64,000 bases of DNA from Nitrosomonas nitrosa (lineage in GTDB: Bacteria; Pseudomonadota; Gammaproteobacteria; Burkholderiales; Nitrosomonadaceae), in contig NZ_QAOO01000003.1 in assembly GCF_003051105.1 (NCBI RefSeq), positions 114,594 to 178,593 of the forward strand. Reading direction: 5' to 3'. Below, one piece after another: positions 17,747-27,243 of this stretch; within the stretch, counting starts at the first letter, position 1; the number at the start of each line of letters is the position of its first letter. Made by a program: the position numbers and the translations under genes. The notes below the pieces were generated by a model that was not told the DNA's origin, made no database searches, and was given only the letters and a program-made list of their open reading frames with translations.

Positions 17747-19774
17747 TTATTGTGGATCTCTGTGAGTGATGTACACGGGTAGCTTCAGATAGAAGGTGGC
17801 GCCTTTCCCCGGCGCACTGTCGGCCCAAACTTGCCCACCCATGCGTTGCATGGCTTTCTTGACCAACGCTAGGCCAATACCGGTTCCAGGGTAGTCCTCC
17901 AGTCGGTGGAGACGCTCGAAAATTTCAAATATTTGATCATTGTATTTCATATCAAAACCGATGCCGTTATCGCGAATCCATGTTATGACGAAGCTAGCCT
18001 CCTTGCGAACGCCAAATTCGATGCGGGGTTGTGATGCGTACTTACTGAATTTGATTGCATTTCCCAGCAAGTTGCGCAGCACGAGCGCAAGGCCATCGGC
18101 GTCAGCCTGTACATAGGTAGACGGCAAATCTGCAACAATCTTAATCTCATGCGCCGAAATATCTTGTGTATACTCTGCGATCACTTCATTGACCAGGATA
18201 GATAGATCGAGTGGAGTAGGTTCCAGTTTGCACCGTTCCATCCGTGAATAAGCAAGCAAATCATCAATGAGCGCACTCATTTGAGTGACCCCGGCACGAA
18301 TATTGGCGACAAACAAACGACCTTCCTCGTTCAGCCGCTCAGCGTAATCTTCCTCCAAGAAACGGCTATAGCCTTCAATGCCACGAAGGGGCCCCTTCAA
18401 ATCATGTGAAACAGAATAGACGAAACTCTCCAGCGATTGATTGAGCGTATTGAGCTCGGCGGTTCGTTCAGCAACGCGTGCTTCCAAACTGGCATTGAGC
18501 TGGAGGAGCGCTTGTTCCGCTAGCTTCCGGTCGGTGATGTCTTGCACTGTGCCATGCAGTGCCAAAATTTGGCCATCGCGCTTGCGGATCGCATCACCGC
18601 GGGCGGTAATCCAGCGGTGGCTACCATCGGGTCTGACGACCTCTGCGTCACATTCATAGGCACCCCCTTCGGCCAAGCTTTTTTCGACGGCAGCAGCTAA
18701 TTTTAGCCAGCTTTCTTCAGTAAAATACATCTGAACTTCCGGATAAATGGCTGGAGGGAGTGCTGGATTACGACCATAAATACGATAGATCTCCTCGGAC
18801 CAGGTATGCGTGTGCGTATCTCTATCCCATTTCCAGTAACCTAGCTTGGCTAGCCGTTTCGCTTCTTTGAGATTTTCTTCCATTTCTTTGCATGTTTGGA
18901 TATCCTCAACGACCAGCACGAAATAATCAACCAAGCTATCTGCCAGACGGATCCATGTCATAAACAAGCGAACCCAAATACCATGCCCATTGTTGCGAAG
19001 GTGGTATCTTTCTGTCGAGCGGGTTTGAATTTCACCCGCAAGCAGAGGGTGTAGGAACTCAGCGTAGCCGGTGGGATCGTTTGGATAAAAGATATCCTGA
19101 AAAGAGCGCATCCGTATTGCTTCATAGCCATCACCAATGATCTCACACAGCCGTGTGTTGGCTCGTATCCAGTGACCCTCTGCGGTAAGGAGGGCAAGAC
19201 CGACTGCGGCTTGCTCGAAGATGGCAGCGAATGCTGAGATGCTTTCGCTCCTTTGCGCGCATGCAATCATCGGGTCGATGATGTGCTCAGCTTGGTGGAT
19301 GATATAGCGCAGATGGCCTGACGGATCGAATACAGGCGTATTGCTTAGCTTCCAGTATTGGTATAGGGCACTTTCTCCGCTATCCCGCGACGGGATAATG
19401 TATTGCCTTATAGTGATGGTGTTTGCGCATTGATCTGTCAGCACGCGATTGAGCGAGGCACGTAGCACGTTGATGCTGTCGTCACTATCTTCTATTGAGC
19501 TGAGAGGAAAGATTTCGAACAAATTTTTGCCAATAATCAACTCACGCCGCAGCGAGGTAGCGGCGAGAAATGCGTCGTTTGCCATTTCAATGATGAAATG
19601 GTCATGAGCGCGTAGGATCAAGCAGAGATGAGAACTGGTCTCGAAAAATTGTTGTAGCGGCAGGATTGCGGGTGTGGATATCGGATCAGTGCGCTGATTT
19701 GTCATTGGTTTTGAAGGTAATAGCGTAACGATCACTACGAATGACCATTTCTTAAATGGACCTGAATGATACAT
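17747..19774 (-). CDS. Multi-PAS sensor histidine kinase (phytochrome-kinase-like core)
   Basis: A 675-residue soluble kinase without membrane segments. PAS 1 (45-165, FETSSHLCLILRAHDHF), PAS 2 (190-315), PAS 3 (320-430, LGYWKWDRDTHTHTWSEEIYRIYG), a coiled coil, HisKA (about 450-520, phospho-His in SVSHDLKGPLRGIEGY) and HATPase (540-670 with NLLGNAIKFS, DNGIGFD, GTGIGLALVKK). The HDLKGPLR box is of the bacteriophytochrome/Cph1 type, but no chromophore domain is present. First gene of a three-gene operon with the receiver and GGDEF-EAL genes. The start could instead be the ATG at 19705; neither has a strong ribosome site. Confidence 0.9.
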   Translation of the reverse strand: MYHSGPFKKWSFVVIVTLLPSKPMTNQRTDPISTPAILPLQQFFETSSHLCLILRAHDHFIIEMANDAFLAATSLRRELIIGKNLFEIFPLSSIEDSDDSINVLRASLNRVLTDQCANTITIRQYIIPSRDSGESALYQYWKLSNTPVFDPSGHLRYIIHQAEHIIDPMIACAQRSESISAFAAIFEQAAVGLALLTAEGHWIRANTRLCEIIGDGYEAIRMRSFQDIFYPNDPTGYAEFLHPLLAGEIQTRSTERYHLRNNGHGIWVRLFMTWIRLADSLVDYFVLVVEDIQTCKEMEENLKEAKRLAKLGYWKWDRDTHTHTWSEEIYRIYGRNPALPPAIYPEVQMYFTEESWLKLAAAVEKSLAEGGAYECDAEVVRPDGSHRWITARGDAIRKRDGQILALHGTVQDITDRKLAEQALLQLNASLEARVAERTAELNTLNQSLESFVYSVSHDLKGPLRGIEGYSRFLEEDYAERLNEEGRLFVANIRAGVTQMSALIDDLLAYSRMERCKLEPTPLDLSILVNEVIAEYTQDISAHEIKIVADLPSTYVQADADGLALVLRNLLGNAIKFSKYASQPRIEFGVRKEASFVITWIRDNGIGFDMKYNDQIFEIFERLHRLEDYPGTGIGLALVKKAMQRMGGQVWADSAPGKGATFYLKLPVYITHRDPQ

Positions 19775-20368
19775 TCGAGGCTATATCGGTTCTTTTGCAA
19801 TTCACCACAGAACTTCTCCTTGATTGCAGAGGGCCCAATGTTTGGTGAACGATGCCACAAGTCTTTTATAATAATACGAATTATTATCTTCATGGTTTCC
19901 AATCAAATCTTTTTGTCCACAGTTTCTGTGGATAAGTTTGTGGGTAATTTGTAAATACCTGTGCTAAGGTAATTGGTTTACAACTAAATTTTCTGATTCG
20001 ATCAAATATTGAGCAGATTTATTATCTTTAATAATCAGTTACTTAATATTCAGAGTGCGTCATTGTGCGGGCTTGGCAGCGATGTCGCTGACGCTAGCAG
20101 AAGTGTGGATTATTTTATAATGTCAAGCAGTTTCTAATATAAATGCATAACAGGGATGAGGGAATATTCCTTGCTAAGCAGGTTGTACTTTCTACGCGTG
20201 CCCAAATCGGTTTGCCAATGAAATGCCGAGAGATGTTGCTAAGCTTGGATCGCATAATCGATCTTTTTTAGAAAGATACCCATCGATCGGTATTGTAGAG
20301 ATTACCGTTCGCGTAGGTTTCCGGAATGGGTTTGAAGCGATGGAATCGATACATTTCTAACATTAATC
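19775..20368. other. AT-rich 594-base intergenic region between divergent genes
   Basis: No credible gene. It holds the promoters of the divergent kinase operon and ABC-F gene, an A/T-only inverted repeat at 19869-19886 (TAATAAT-4-ATTATTA) and the DnaA-box-like cluster described separately. The stretch 19945-20065 is visibly AT-rich. Confidence 0.6.
19913..19947. promoter_or_regulatory. Cluster of three DnaA-box-like 9-mers
   Basis: A perfect DnaA box TTATCCACA on the minus strand (19927-19935), flanked by one-mismatch boxes TTGTCCACA (plus, 19913-19921) and TTACCCACA (minus, 19939-19947). The first two form the perfect inverted repeat TCCACAG-TTT-CTGTGGA (19916-19932). AT-rich DNA lies on the right side. 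No dnaA, dnaN, mnmG or rep gene is near, so this is not clearly oriC; DnaA titration or regulation is possible. Confidence 0.45.
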
Positions 20369-22216
20369 ATGCTTAATATTCAGCACCTTACTTATTTGCA
20401 AAATGGTATTCCGCTGTTACAGGATGCGAACTTACAGGTCTTTGCAAACCAGAGAGTTGGTCTTGTCGGTCGGAATGGTTGTGGAAAATCAACCTTATTT
20501 CGTTTGATACGTGGAGAAATACAACCTGATCAGGGAGAAGTTACGCTGCAAGCCGGAAAAACCATTGCATTCGTCGAGCAAGAGATTGTCAACTCGCATC
20601 AGCCTGCGTTGACGTTTGTGTTGGATGGAGATAGTGAGCTGCGGCGATTGGAGGCCATTTTGGCGCGCGCTGTTCATGATGCCGAGTGGTTTGATGCCCA
20701 ACAACGCTATGAAGCGATTGATGGGTATGGTGCGCAGGCACGTGCCGCACAGTTGCTGAATGGCTTGGGTTTCTCGAACGAGGCGTTGAACTATGCTGTC
20801 AAGCAATTTTCTGGCGGCTGGCGGATGCGCTTGAACCTGGCACGTGCCTTGATGCATCGTGCAGATTTATTGCTTCTCGACGAGCCAACCAATCACCTTG
20901 ATTTGGAAGCCATAATCTGGTTGGAGCACTATTTGGCCCGTTATCCAGGTAGTTTGATCGTGGTGTCGCATGACCGTGAATTTTTGAATGCGTGTGTGAA
21001 TCGTATCGCCTATATTCATCACCGTATCATCGACAGTTATAGCGGCAATTACGATGATTTCGAGCGTGCCCGTGCAGAACATAACGCACAACAGGCTCAA
21101 GCTTTTCAGCAGCAACAGAAGCATATTGCGCATATGGAAGATTTTGTGCGGCGTTTCAAGGCCAAAGCGTCCAAAGCCAAACAAGCTCAGAGCCGGATCA
21201 AGGCGCTTGAGCGATTGACGCGTATCGTGCCCATGCAGGTAGAAGAGGGACAGTATTGGCTTCAGATCGAGGCGCCCGAACGTGGCCCGGATGTACTGAT
21301 AAAAACGCACGATATGGGCTTTGGCTATGATGGCCAGCCGTTGTTTGAGCATGTCAATCTCCATCTCCGGGCCGGTGCGCGAATCGCACTCATGGGGCCG
21401 AACGGCGCAGGCAAATCGACACTGATCAAACTCTTGTTAGCAGAACTGATGCCCCGTGCCGGTGAAGTGGAGATCGCGACGGATATTCGCATCGGTTATT
21501 TCGCGCAGCATCAGCTCGAGCGCCTGGATGGCGCGATGACGCCGCTGCAGCATCTTCAGTGTCTGGCGCCTAAGGAAACGACTTTGGCGCTCCGCACCTT
21601 TTTGGGTCGGTTTGGGCTGGCTGCCGAAAGCGAAAACCGGCCAGTAATGACTTTTTCAGGGGGGGAGAAGAGCCGCCTGGCGCTGGCTTTGCTGGCCTGG
21701 CAACGGCCGCATGTATTGCTTCTGGACGAACCGACCAATCACCTCGATCTGGATATGCGAGACGCGTTGACGCTGGCATTGGAAGAATACACTGGAAGCG
21801 TTGTTCTGGTATCCCATGATCGCAGCCTGATACGCGCAGTAGCCGATGAGTTGTGGCTGGTGGCAAATGGGCAGGTGCGTCAATTTGACGGCGATTTGGA
21901 AGATTATAAAAATTGGGTTGAGCGTCAGCGTACACGCCCCACCGATAAGCCCAAGCAGACGAATTCCACGCAAGCAAAAATGGCCAGGCCGAATAAGAAA
22001 GCGTTGCTCACTAAGCAAGCCAAGCTTGAAGTCGCATTAACTCAGGCACAAGCAGAGCTGGCGTTAATCAATCAGCAGCTCGCTGATCCGGCAACTTACA
22101 CAAGCCGTGCACGCGAAGAAATCAATCGGCTCAATGATTGCCATGCTGAGCTGGAACGCAAAATTACGGCGCTGGAAGAGAGTTGGTTAGCACTGGAAGC
22201 TGCAATGGAAGAATAG
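20369..22216 (+). CDS. ABC-F family ATPase (YheS-like)
   Basis: A 615-residue protein with two ATP-binding cassettes and no membrane segment. Cassette 1: Walker A GLVGRNGCGKST (about 35), signature FSGGWRMRLNLARAL, Walker B LLLDEPTNHLD. Cassette 2: GPNGAGKST (about 345), FSGGEKSRLALALL, LLLDEPTNHLD. Between them is the ABC-F linker with charged helices (QQQKHIAHMEDFVRRFKAKASKAKQAQSR), and a C-terminal coiled coil follows residue 530. ABC-F proteins act on ribosomes at the E site. Length and the KAKQAQSR linker fit YheS rather than Uup or EttA. It ends three bases before the convergent DUF4139 gene. Confidence 0.93.
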   Translation: MLNIQHLTYLQNGIPLLQDANLQVFANQRVGLVGRNGCGKSTLFRLIRGEIQPDQGEVTLQAGKTIAFVEQEIVNSHQPALTFVLDGDSELRRLEAILARAVHDAEWFDAQQRYEAIDGYGAQARAAQLLNGLGFSNEALNYAVKQFSGGWRMRLNLARALMHRADLLLLDEPTNHLDLEAIIWLEHYLARYPGSLIVVSHDREFLNACVNRIAYIHHRIIDSYSGNYDDFERARAEHNAQQAQAFQQQQKHIAHMEDFVRRFKAKASKAKQAQSRIKALERLTRIVPMQVEEGQYWLQIEAPERGPDVLIKTHDMGFGYDGQPLFEHVNLHLRAGARIALMGPNGAGKSTLIKLLLAELMPRAGEVEIATDIRIGYFAQHQLERLDGAMTPLQHLQCLAPKETTLALRTFLGRFGLAAESENRPVMTFSGGEKSRLALALLAWQRPHVLLLDEPTNHLDLDMRDALTLALEEYTGSVVLVSHDRSLIRAVADELWLVANGQVRQFDGDLEDYKNWVERQRTRPTDKPKQTNSTQAKMARPNKKALLTKQAKLEVALTQAQAELALINQQLADPATYTSRAREEINRLNDCHAELERKITALEESWLALEAAMEE

Positions 22217-22218
22217 GT

Positions 22219-23727
22219 TTAATAGTTGACCCGTACACGGTAATTCAGCGTGGCTTCACTTTCAGCCGGAACCGCAATTTGCCATTCAGCCATGCCTGCC
22301 GAGAGTTTGGTATGGGGTGAAGACTCGGATAGGACTGCCCAGTCCCCAGGGATAGGTTCTCGTACGTGTACGGTAATGGTTTCTTTTTTTGCGTTTCTGA
22401 GCGTGATTTGATATGCCGTTTCGTAGATGCTGGTATGGCGTAACGTACCGGCAATCTGCTGGAAATCGGTTTGAACTTTGTCCGCTGTCACGTCAAACGC
22501 ATTACCTAATTTGAGCCGTACTTGCTCATTTCTCGGGGTGTGATCAATTTGATCTTCCCCGATGAATTGACTGTTTCCCTGGGTATCTTTTTTGTATACG
22601 CGAATAATGCCTTTGGGTAATGGTATGCCCAGACCCGCCCCCTTATTGAGAAAGCGAACCAATACGCTCGTTTTTAGTTTTTGGCCGATGGCAGTGTACA
22701 TTCCGGTATAGTAGTAGTCACCACCTTGCAGCACATATTCCTTGCTGACAGCAATATTCGCAGCCGACATGAGCGCAACCTGCTTGGTTTGGTTGTCTGC
22801 AAGGGTGGTTGGCCGCTGGAGGGTGTAGAGATGGTATTCGAACAAAGATTCTTCTTTCATTTGTGCTGCATCGATAGCCTCGGCTGCCATGGCCATCGTT
22901 TTTCTAGTCAAGCGGCGCGCGGGTTGAACGCGGTGCACATCACCCGCGACCAGTTGTAATTCAGCTTGCGGATAAGTTACCCCACTTTGATTGGTCAGGG
23001 TGACAAGACCATTCAGATCGAGGTGGCTATCATCCTCGTTAAGAGCGGCTACATAATCAGCGTGCCAGGATAGTCCTTCCGTAAGATAGGAAAGCTCGAG
23101 GTTGTGTTTGCCTTGTGAAGGGCTGATCAGTGAAATGAGTAGAGTCGGTCTGTCACGCAGATTCTCCGGTACGCCAGGAAATACGATCCGACCAGGTGGG
23201 TTATTCTCGATACGGTCATCGAATTTAAGTATGACGCCTTCATTGACCGAGAGTATCGTCGCATTTTCTTTTGTTTCCTCACCCGTTGTGGGATGTGTGC
23301 GTACGACGGTGACTGCCTTGCCTACATGCTTTTCCAGCAGTTTTCTGGGTGTGAGTAGATCGAAATCAAAGTTCTGTTCCAGCAGATGAAAGCCAGTAGG
23401 AGCAGTCAGATTGCGCAATAACGCTGTTTCGGGGCGTATCTGCGCAGAAACTTCGCGCCAGGCAAGGTTGTTGCGCGCGCGGTCCAATATCAGTTGGCGT
23501 GTATCTTTGATCAGCGCCAGATTGTCGTTATAAATGGTAACGACTAGATGCTTCTGATCCTGCGCCGTGGTGACAAGCTCATCGCTGTTTGTCGTTGCAT
23601 GACTAAACGGGATGGTTATCAGAGTGAATATCCCTAAACTCGCGTGCAACCATTTTTTTTGAACGCGCTTTTTTCCGGAAATGAAAGAGGGCGTGTTTTG
23701 CTGTCGTGCCGTTGTTAACCTGCTCAT
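22219..23727 (-). CDS. DUF4139 domain protein, exported
   Basis: A 502-residue protein of unknown function. Residues 1-44 contain a basic start and hydrophobic stretch (WLHASLGIFTLITIPFSHA), a signal peptide with a long n-region. The mature part starts with LVVTIYNDNLALIKDTRQL, the usual opening of DUF4139 proteins, and has LSYLTEGLSWHADYVAAL and VRVNY at the end, all family features. Beta-rich, with no catalytic motif that I can identify. It is convergent with the ABC-F gene and leaves no room for a separate terminator. The family occurs widely in proteobacteria; its role is not established. Confidence 0.82.
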   Translation of the reverse strand: MSRLTTARQQNTPSFISGKKRVQKKWLHASLGIFTLITIPFSHATTNSDELVTTAQDQKHLVVTIYNDNLALIKDTRQLILDRARNNLAWREVSAQIRPETALLRNLTAPTGFHLLEQNFDFDLLTPRKLLEKHVGKAVTVVRTHPTTGEETKENATILSVNEGVILKFDDRIENNPPGRIVFPGVPENLRDRPTLLISLISPSQGKHNLELSYLTEGLSWHADYVAALNEDDSHLDLNGLVTLTNQSGVTYPQAELQLVAGDVHRVQPARRLTRKTMAMAAEAIDAAQMKEESLFEYHLYTLQRPTTLADNQTKQVALMSAANIAVSKEYVLQGGDYYYTGMYTAIGQKLKTSVLVRFLNKGAGLGIPLPKGIIRVYKKDTQGNSQFIGEDQIDHTPRNEQVRLKLGNAFDVTADKVQTDFQQIAGTLRHTSIYETAYQITLRNAKKETITVHVREPIPGDWAVLSESSPHTKLSAGMAEWQIAVPAESEATLNYRVRVNY

Positions 23728-23823
23728 CGTCTGGATCGCAATTTTTATTGGGTGATAACGATTATTTCAACATGTCCGCCAACGACTGTCGAGCGTTATT
23801 GATTGCCCTCAATCCACTGAAAA

Positions 23824-24126
23824 TCATTCGAAGGCTTTGTGTACGCTGGATAAGTAGTGATGTAAACGCGTTATGCCCGGTTCGGTGATCGCTCTGATTT
23901 GCGCGTCACAAGCTAAAATCTGCTGAATAAGCGCTACTTTCTCTTTTTGTGCCTCTTTGCTCAAGACCTGACGAATGGGGTGGGCGGTCAATGTATCTGT
24001 CAGCTGTTTGCATTGCTGCCCAAGCTTATTCACGGTATCCCACTCATTTTTTTCAACCGCTACCAGCATCTGGCGGGTGGTCGCCAAAATCGCCTTATAG
24101 GTCGCAAGGATTTGCGCTTCGTTCAT
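23824..24126 (-). CDS. FliT-like small helical protein
   Basis: A 100-residue all-helical protein beginning MNEAQILATYKAILATTRQMLVAVEKNEWDTVNKL. The pattern of two to three amphipathic helices with a W-D-x(3)-L segment after the first helix resembles the flagellar export chaperone FliT, which binds the FliD cap protein and regulates FlhDC. No other flagellar gene is near, so this would be an orphan. Start is the ATG at 24126; the frame is open further upstream but that part has no bacterial start context. Assignment rests on pattern only. Confidence 0.45.
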   Translation of the reverse strand: MNEAQILATYKAILATTRQMLVAVEKNEWDTVNKLGQQCKQLTDTLTAHPIRQVLSKEAQKEKVALIQQILACDAQIRAITEPGITRLHHYLSSVHKAFE

Positions 24127-24596
24127 ATCGATGGTGAAGTAAATTGAACAATCAAAAAAGGTGAAAGATGAGCATCGCATGCAGGTAAGTTATCGCTTGT
24201 ATTTAAGGGCGTCATTCTACGTGTGCAGTATGGGTGGTTAAAAGCTTAAAAAAAGCTAAAAATTAGCGTTCATTCGCCACATGATTCTTTAAGATCAAAA
24301 ATCACCTCTTAACGAGCGATCAAGTTGGCCTTGTTACCGCTTCAGTGAATTGATGATTGTTGTTGAGGTAATCGGCAAAATGGAGAAAAGTTTAATGCGC
24401 ATGTAATCGAGCCGCGGTACTATCGCCAATATATGTGGCAATAAAATGTAGGAATAGCATGGTGTTGCGGATTTATGGCTTGTTTTCTTAGCTAAAATGG
24501 ACAGTCGGCAGAGAAATCTATTGAAAAAATACTTTAGCTTTGACGGATAGCTCTGTAATATGCATCATTCATTTTCCAGGTAAAGTGTTGAGAACG
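24127..24596. other. 470-base intergenic region between divergent genes
   Basis: No gene that I can support. AT-rich, with a small inverted repeat GCTAA-AAA-TTAGC at 24255-24267 next to A-tracts. It must contain the promoters for the FliT-like gene and for the kinase-regulator pair; no clear consensus box stands out. Confidence 0.5.
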
Positions 24597-26117
24597 ATGA
24601 CGATCAAAACGCTCAAGATACTGTTGGTGGGATATACGACCGATCATGCTAGGCAGATTTGTACCATGCTAAAGCAAGGAGAATTGCACTTCCATTCGGA
24701 ATTTATCAATGATGTCAGTGCTCTACCTAAGGCCTTGGTGGAATGCTCGTGGGATATCATCTTGTGCGATGATGTCACGCCTGACTTGGGCGCCATACAA
24801 GTCCTGTCTTATCTCGCCAAGCATCATCTCACCATTCCTGTGATTATCGTGTCGAGTAGGGAGAGTGACGAAACATTGGCGGAACGGTATATGAAGGCCG
24901 GAGCGCAGGATTTTATCCTGATGGCGCGTATGGCAAGATTGGTGCCAGCGATCCAGCGCAGCCTGAAGCAAATGGAAACAGTTCAGCATATTCGCGAGAC
25001 ACAACTTGCGCTGCAGAAAAGTGAAGCGCGTTTCCGAGCGATCGCTTCTAATCTGCCCGGCCTCGTGTTTCAATTTCTATTGAATCATGACGGAACCAGA
25101 AGCTTCCCCTATGTGAGTGAAGGTTCTGTGATGTTGCTGGGGATTTTACCGACCGCATTGATTGCACAGCCTGAATTATTCACCGATTTGATATTGCCTG
25201 AAGATAGAGTGGCTTATGAGGAACTTATGTTCGCATCAGCTAAACATTTTTCAACTTGGAATTGGGAAGGACGCATACAAGTCAAGAGTGATCCCGATAT
25301 CAAATGGGTCGGTTTACGTGCAACGCCACGGCGATCACTCAACGGTGCGGTATTGTGGGATGGTATCGTCATGAACATTACCCGCAATAAACTGGCGGAA
25401 ATCGAAATCGCGCGCTCCCATGCGCAGCTGGCGGAGTTGTCTTCTTATCTGCAGAAGGTCAAGGAACATGAACGTGCCAGAATAGCACGCGAAATTCACG
25501 ACGATATCGGTGGAACGCTGACAGCGATCAAGTGTGAGCTGCTGCCCTGTATGGATACGAAACCAAGAAAACCTGATTTCTATCGTCAAAAAGCGGTTTC
25601 GATCGAAGAATTGGTCGATTACGTCATTGATAGTACCCGTCGAATTTCTATGGATTTACGACCGGGTGTGCTGGATTTTGGCATCGTGGCGGCCATCGAA
25701 TGGCAAGCCAAAGAGTTCAGCAAACGCACGGATATTGCTTGTCAGTTTTCTTGTGAACAGGACGATATACCGCTGGATGCTGACTTGGCCATTGCGATCT
25801 TCCGTATTTTCCAGGAAATACTGACCAATATCTCCAAACATGCGAGCGCATCGAGAGTCGATGTCAGATTGTCCGAATACGATAACTGGGTTCATCTCGA
25901 AGCATCCGATAATGGAAGGGGAATCACCGACGCAGATATGAAGAAAACGGGCTCCTTTGGCATCCGTGGTATGCGTGAACGTTGCCAGCAATTAGGGGGT
26001 GATCTGCGTGTTTATGGTGTGCCAGGTCAAGAAACACGTGTCGTGGTTCAAATTCCGGTCGCTGGTAAAGTGCAATCATCCAAGAAAATAGCCGGGAGTT
26101 CCCCAGTTTGGCAGTAA
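24597..26117 (+). CDS. Pseudo-receiver-PAS histidine kinase of the NarX/HisKA_3 class
   Basis: A 506-residue soluble kinase. Residues 1-120 form a receiver-like domain (LKILLVGYTTDH, phospho-site region IILCDDVTPDLG, then GAQDFILMARMARLVPAIQRSL). It lacks the N-terminal acidic pair and has Met where the conserved Lys belongs (M109), so it is probably not phosphorylated normally. PAS about 130-275. HisKA_3 has the phospho-His in ERARIAREIHDDIGGTLTAIK, and the HATPase has ASDNGRGI and GSFGIRGMRERC. An ATG at 24597 is used; a TTG at 24540 is also open. Partner of the NarL-type regulator ten bases downstream. Confidence 0.88.
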   Translation: MTIKTLKILLVGYTTDHARQICTMLKQGELHFHSEFINDVSALPKALVECSWDIILCDDVTPDLGAIQVLSYLAKHHLTIPVIIVSSRESDETLAERYMKAGAQDFILMARMARLVPAIQRSLKQMETVQHIRETQLALQKSEARFRAIASNLPGLVFQFLLNHDGTRSFPYVSEGSVMLLGILPTALIAQPELFTDLILPEDRVAYEELMFASAKHFSTWNWEGRIQVKSDPDIKWVGLRATPRRSLNGAVLWDGIVMNITRNKLAEIEIARSHAQLAELSSYLQKVKEHERARIAREIHDDIGGTLTAIKCELLPCMDTKPRKPDFYRQKAVSIEELVDYVIDSTRRISMDLRPGVLDFGIVAAIEWQAKEFSKRTDIACQFSCEQDDIPLDADLAIAIFRIFQEILTNISKHASASRVDVRLSEYDNWVHLEASDNGRGITDADMKKTGSFGIRGMRERCQQLGGDLRVYGVPGQETRVVVQIPVAGKVQSSKKIAGSSPVWQ

Positions 26118-26127
26118 GGAGGAAATC

Positions 26128-26760
26128 ATGATTCGTGTAATGATTGCCGATGATCATGCCATTGTTCGCCAGGGATTGAAACAGATTCTCAGTGAAACAA
26201 ATGATATTGAAGTCGCGGGTGAAGCCGAAACCGGGTTCGAAGCCATCACGATTGCACGTCAGCAGGCTTTTGATATCATGCTGCTCGACATTTCGTTGCC
26301 GGACAGAAATGGCATCGAAGTACTCAAACAGATCAAAAAAGATCAACCCAACCTGACCGTTTTGATGCTCAGCATGCATAACGAGAGCGAATTCGCGATA
26401 CGTGCGATCAAGGCAGGTGCCGCCGGTTATTTGAACAAGCAAAGCGCGCCCATGCAGCTTGTCACCGCCATTCGTCAAGTTGCAGCCGGAAATAAATACA
26501 TTACACCAGCACTTGCCCAGGAGCTGGCCAATGCCATAACAGCCAATAGCGAGCGGCCATTGCATGCGAGTTTATCCGACCGGGAATATCAGACGCTCTG
26601 CTTGATCGCGGCCGGTAAATCCCTGTCGGAGATTTCAGCCATCATGTGTTTGAGCCCCAAAACAGTCAGTGTTTATCGTGCCCGCCTCATGGAAAAACTC
26701 AAACTGACGAATAATTCCGAGTTGGTCCGCTACGCGATCAAACACAAACTGGTCGATTAG
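26128..26760 (+). CDS. NarL/FixJ-type response regulator with LuxR HTH
   Basis: A 210-residue transcription regulator. Receiver 1-120: acidic pair in MIADDHAIVRQGL, phosphoacceptor D54 in IMLLDISLPDRNG, conserved Lys in AAGYLNKQSAP. C-terminal LuxR-type helix-turn-helix (about 145-205): LSDREYQTLCLIAAGKSLSEISAIMCLSPKTVSVYRARLMEKL. Strong ribosome site AAGGAGG six bases before the ATG. It sits ten bases after its predicted kinase. Family members of this shape (UvrY/GacA-like) often control secondary metabolism, motility or nitrate response; the targets here are unknown. Confidence 0.94.
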   Translation: MIRVMIADDHAIVRQGLKQILSETNDIEVAGEAETGFEAITIARQQAFDIMLLDISLPDRNGIEVLKQIKKDQPNLTVLMLSMHNESEFAIRAIKAGAAGYLNKQSAPMQLVTAIRQVAAGNKYITPALAQELANAITANSERPLHASLSDREYQTLCLIAAGKSLSEISAIMCLSPKTVSVYRARLMEKLKLTNNSELVRYAIKHKLVD

Positions 26761-27243
26761 CTACCGCTACACTTAGCTCGCCTGCTTGATGCATTTTCGG
26801 TAGCCGCTAAACGCTACTGACCACAGCGAACGCCAATTCTCGGTATCGTCGTCAAAGTCACATCATTCCCCCCATGGATTTTTCGATTTCAATTTCCTGT
26901 GCAATCGCTATAAATAACCACCTTTGATCCGTTTATTGCTGGCACCATCGCGAGACGTATACTTCGATAATCAGTTATATTATCTTGACCACAATGTGGA
27001 TTTGGCAATGCAGCTACGGAAGCGCGAAAGCATCGAAAGGTACCCTGACCCACAGGGTAGGCGAACGAACAATTCGTTTCAACAAATGTTTTATTCGACG
27101 GGTTGAACCGGTCGAATCAAAAAGTGATAAGCGCGGGCTGTATCGTGTCTGGTTCGAATGATAGGTTGCAATCGTTAAATCGTTAGACTAGCAATCGGCT
27201 GGTTTGCAGTCTTACAGTCTCAAGGGCGCAGGATAGAGGATAA
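26761..27243. other. 483-base intergenic region before the sensory island
   Basis: No gene that I can support; a 60-codon open frame at 26924-27106 has no ribosome site and no family features. The right half contains three successive inverted repeats (27041-27117), described separately. Confidence 0.55.
27041..27117. promoter_or_regulatory. Three consecutive palindromes upstream of the giant kinase gene
   Basis: TACCCTG-5-CAGGGTA (27041-27059, perfect), GAACGAA-3-TTCGTTT (27063-27079, one mismatch) and ATTCGACGGGTT-1-AACCGGTCGAAT (27093-27117, 11 of 12 pairs). They lie 127 to 200 bases before the ATG at 27244. The last could also be a hairpin of a transcript from the left, since CAAAAAG follows rather than a T-run. 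Operators are more likely than terminators. Confidence 0.4.

Noticed and set aside
19766..19954. 62-codon plus-strand frame at the start of the kinase operon
   Set aside because: Starts over the kinase gene on the opposite strand and runs through the DnaA-box cluster; no coding features.
26924..27106. 60-codon frame between the NarL-type regulator and the giant kinase
   Set aside because: No ribosome site, no recognisable family, and it overlaps the palindromes.
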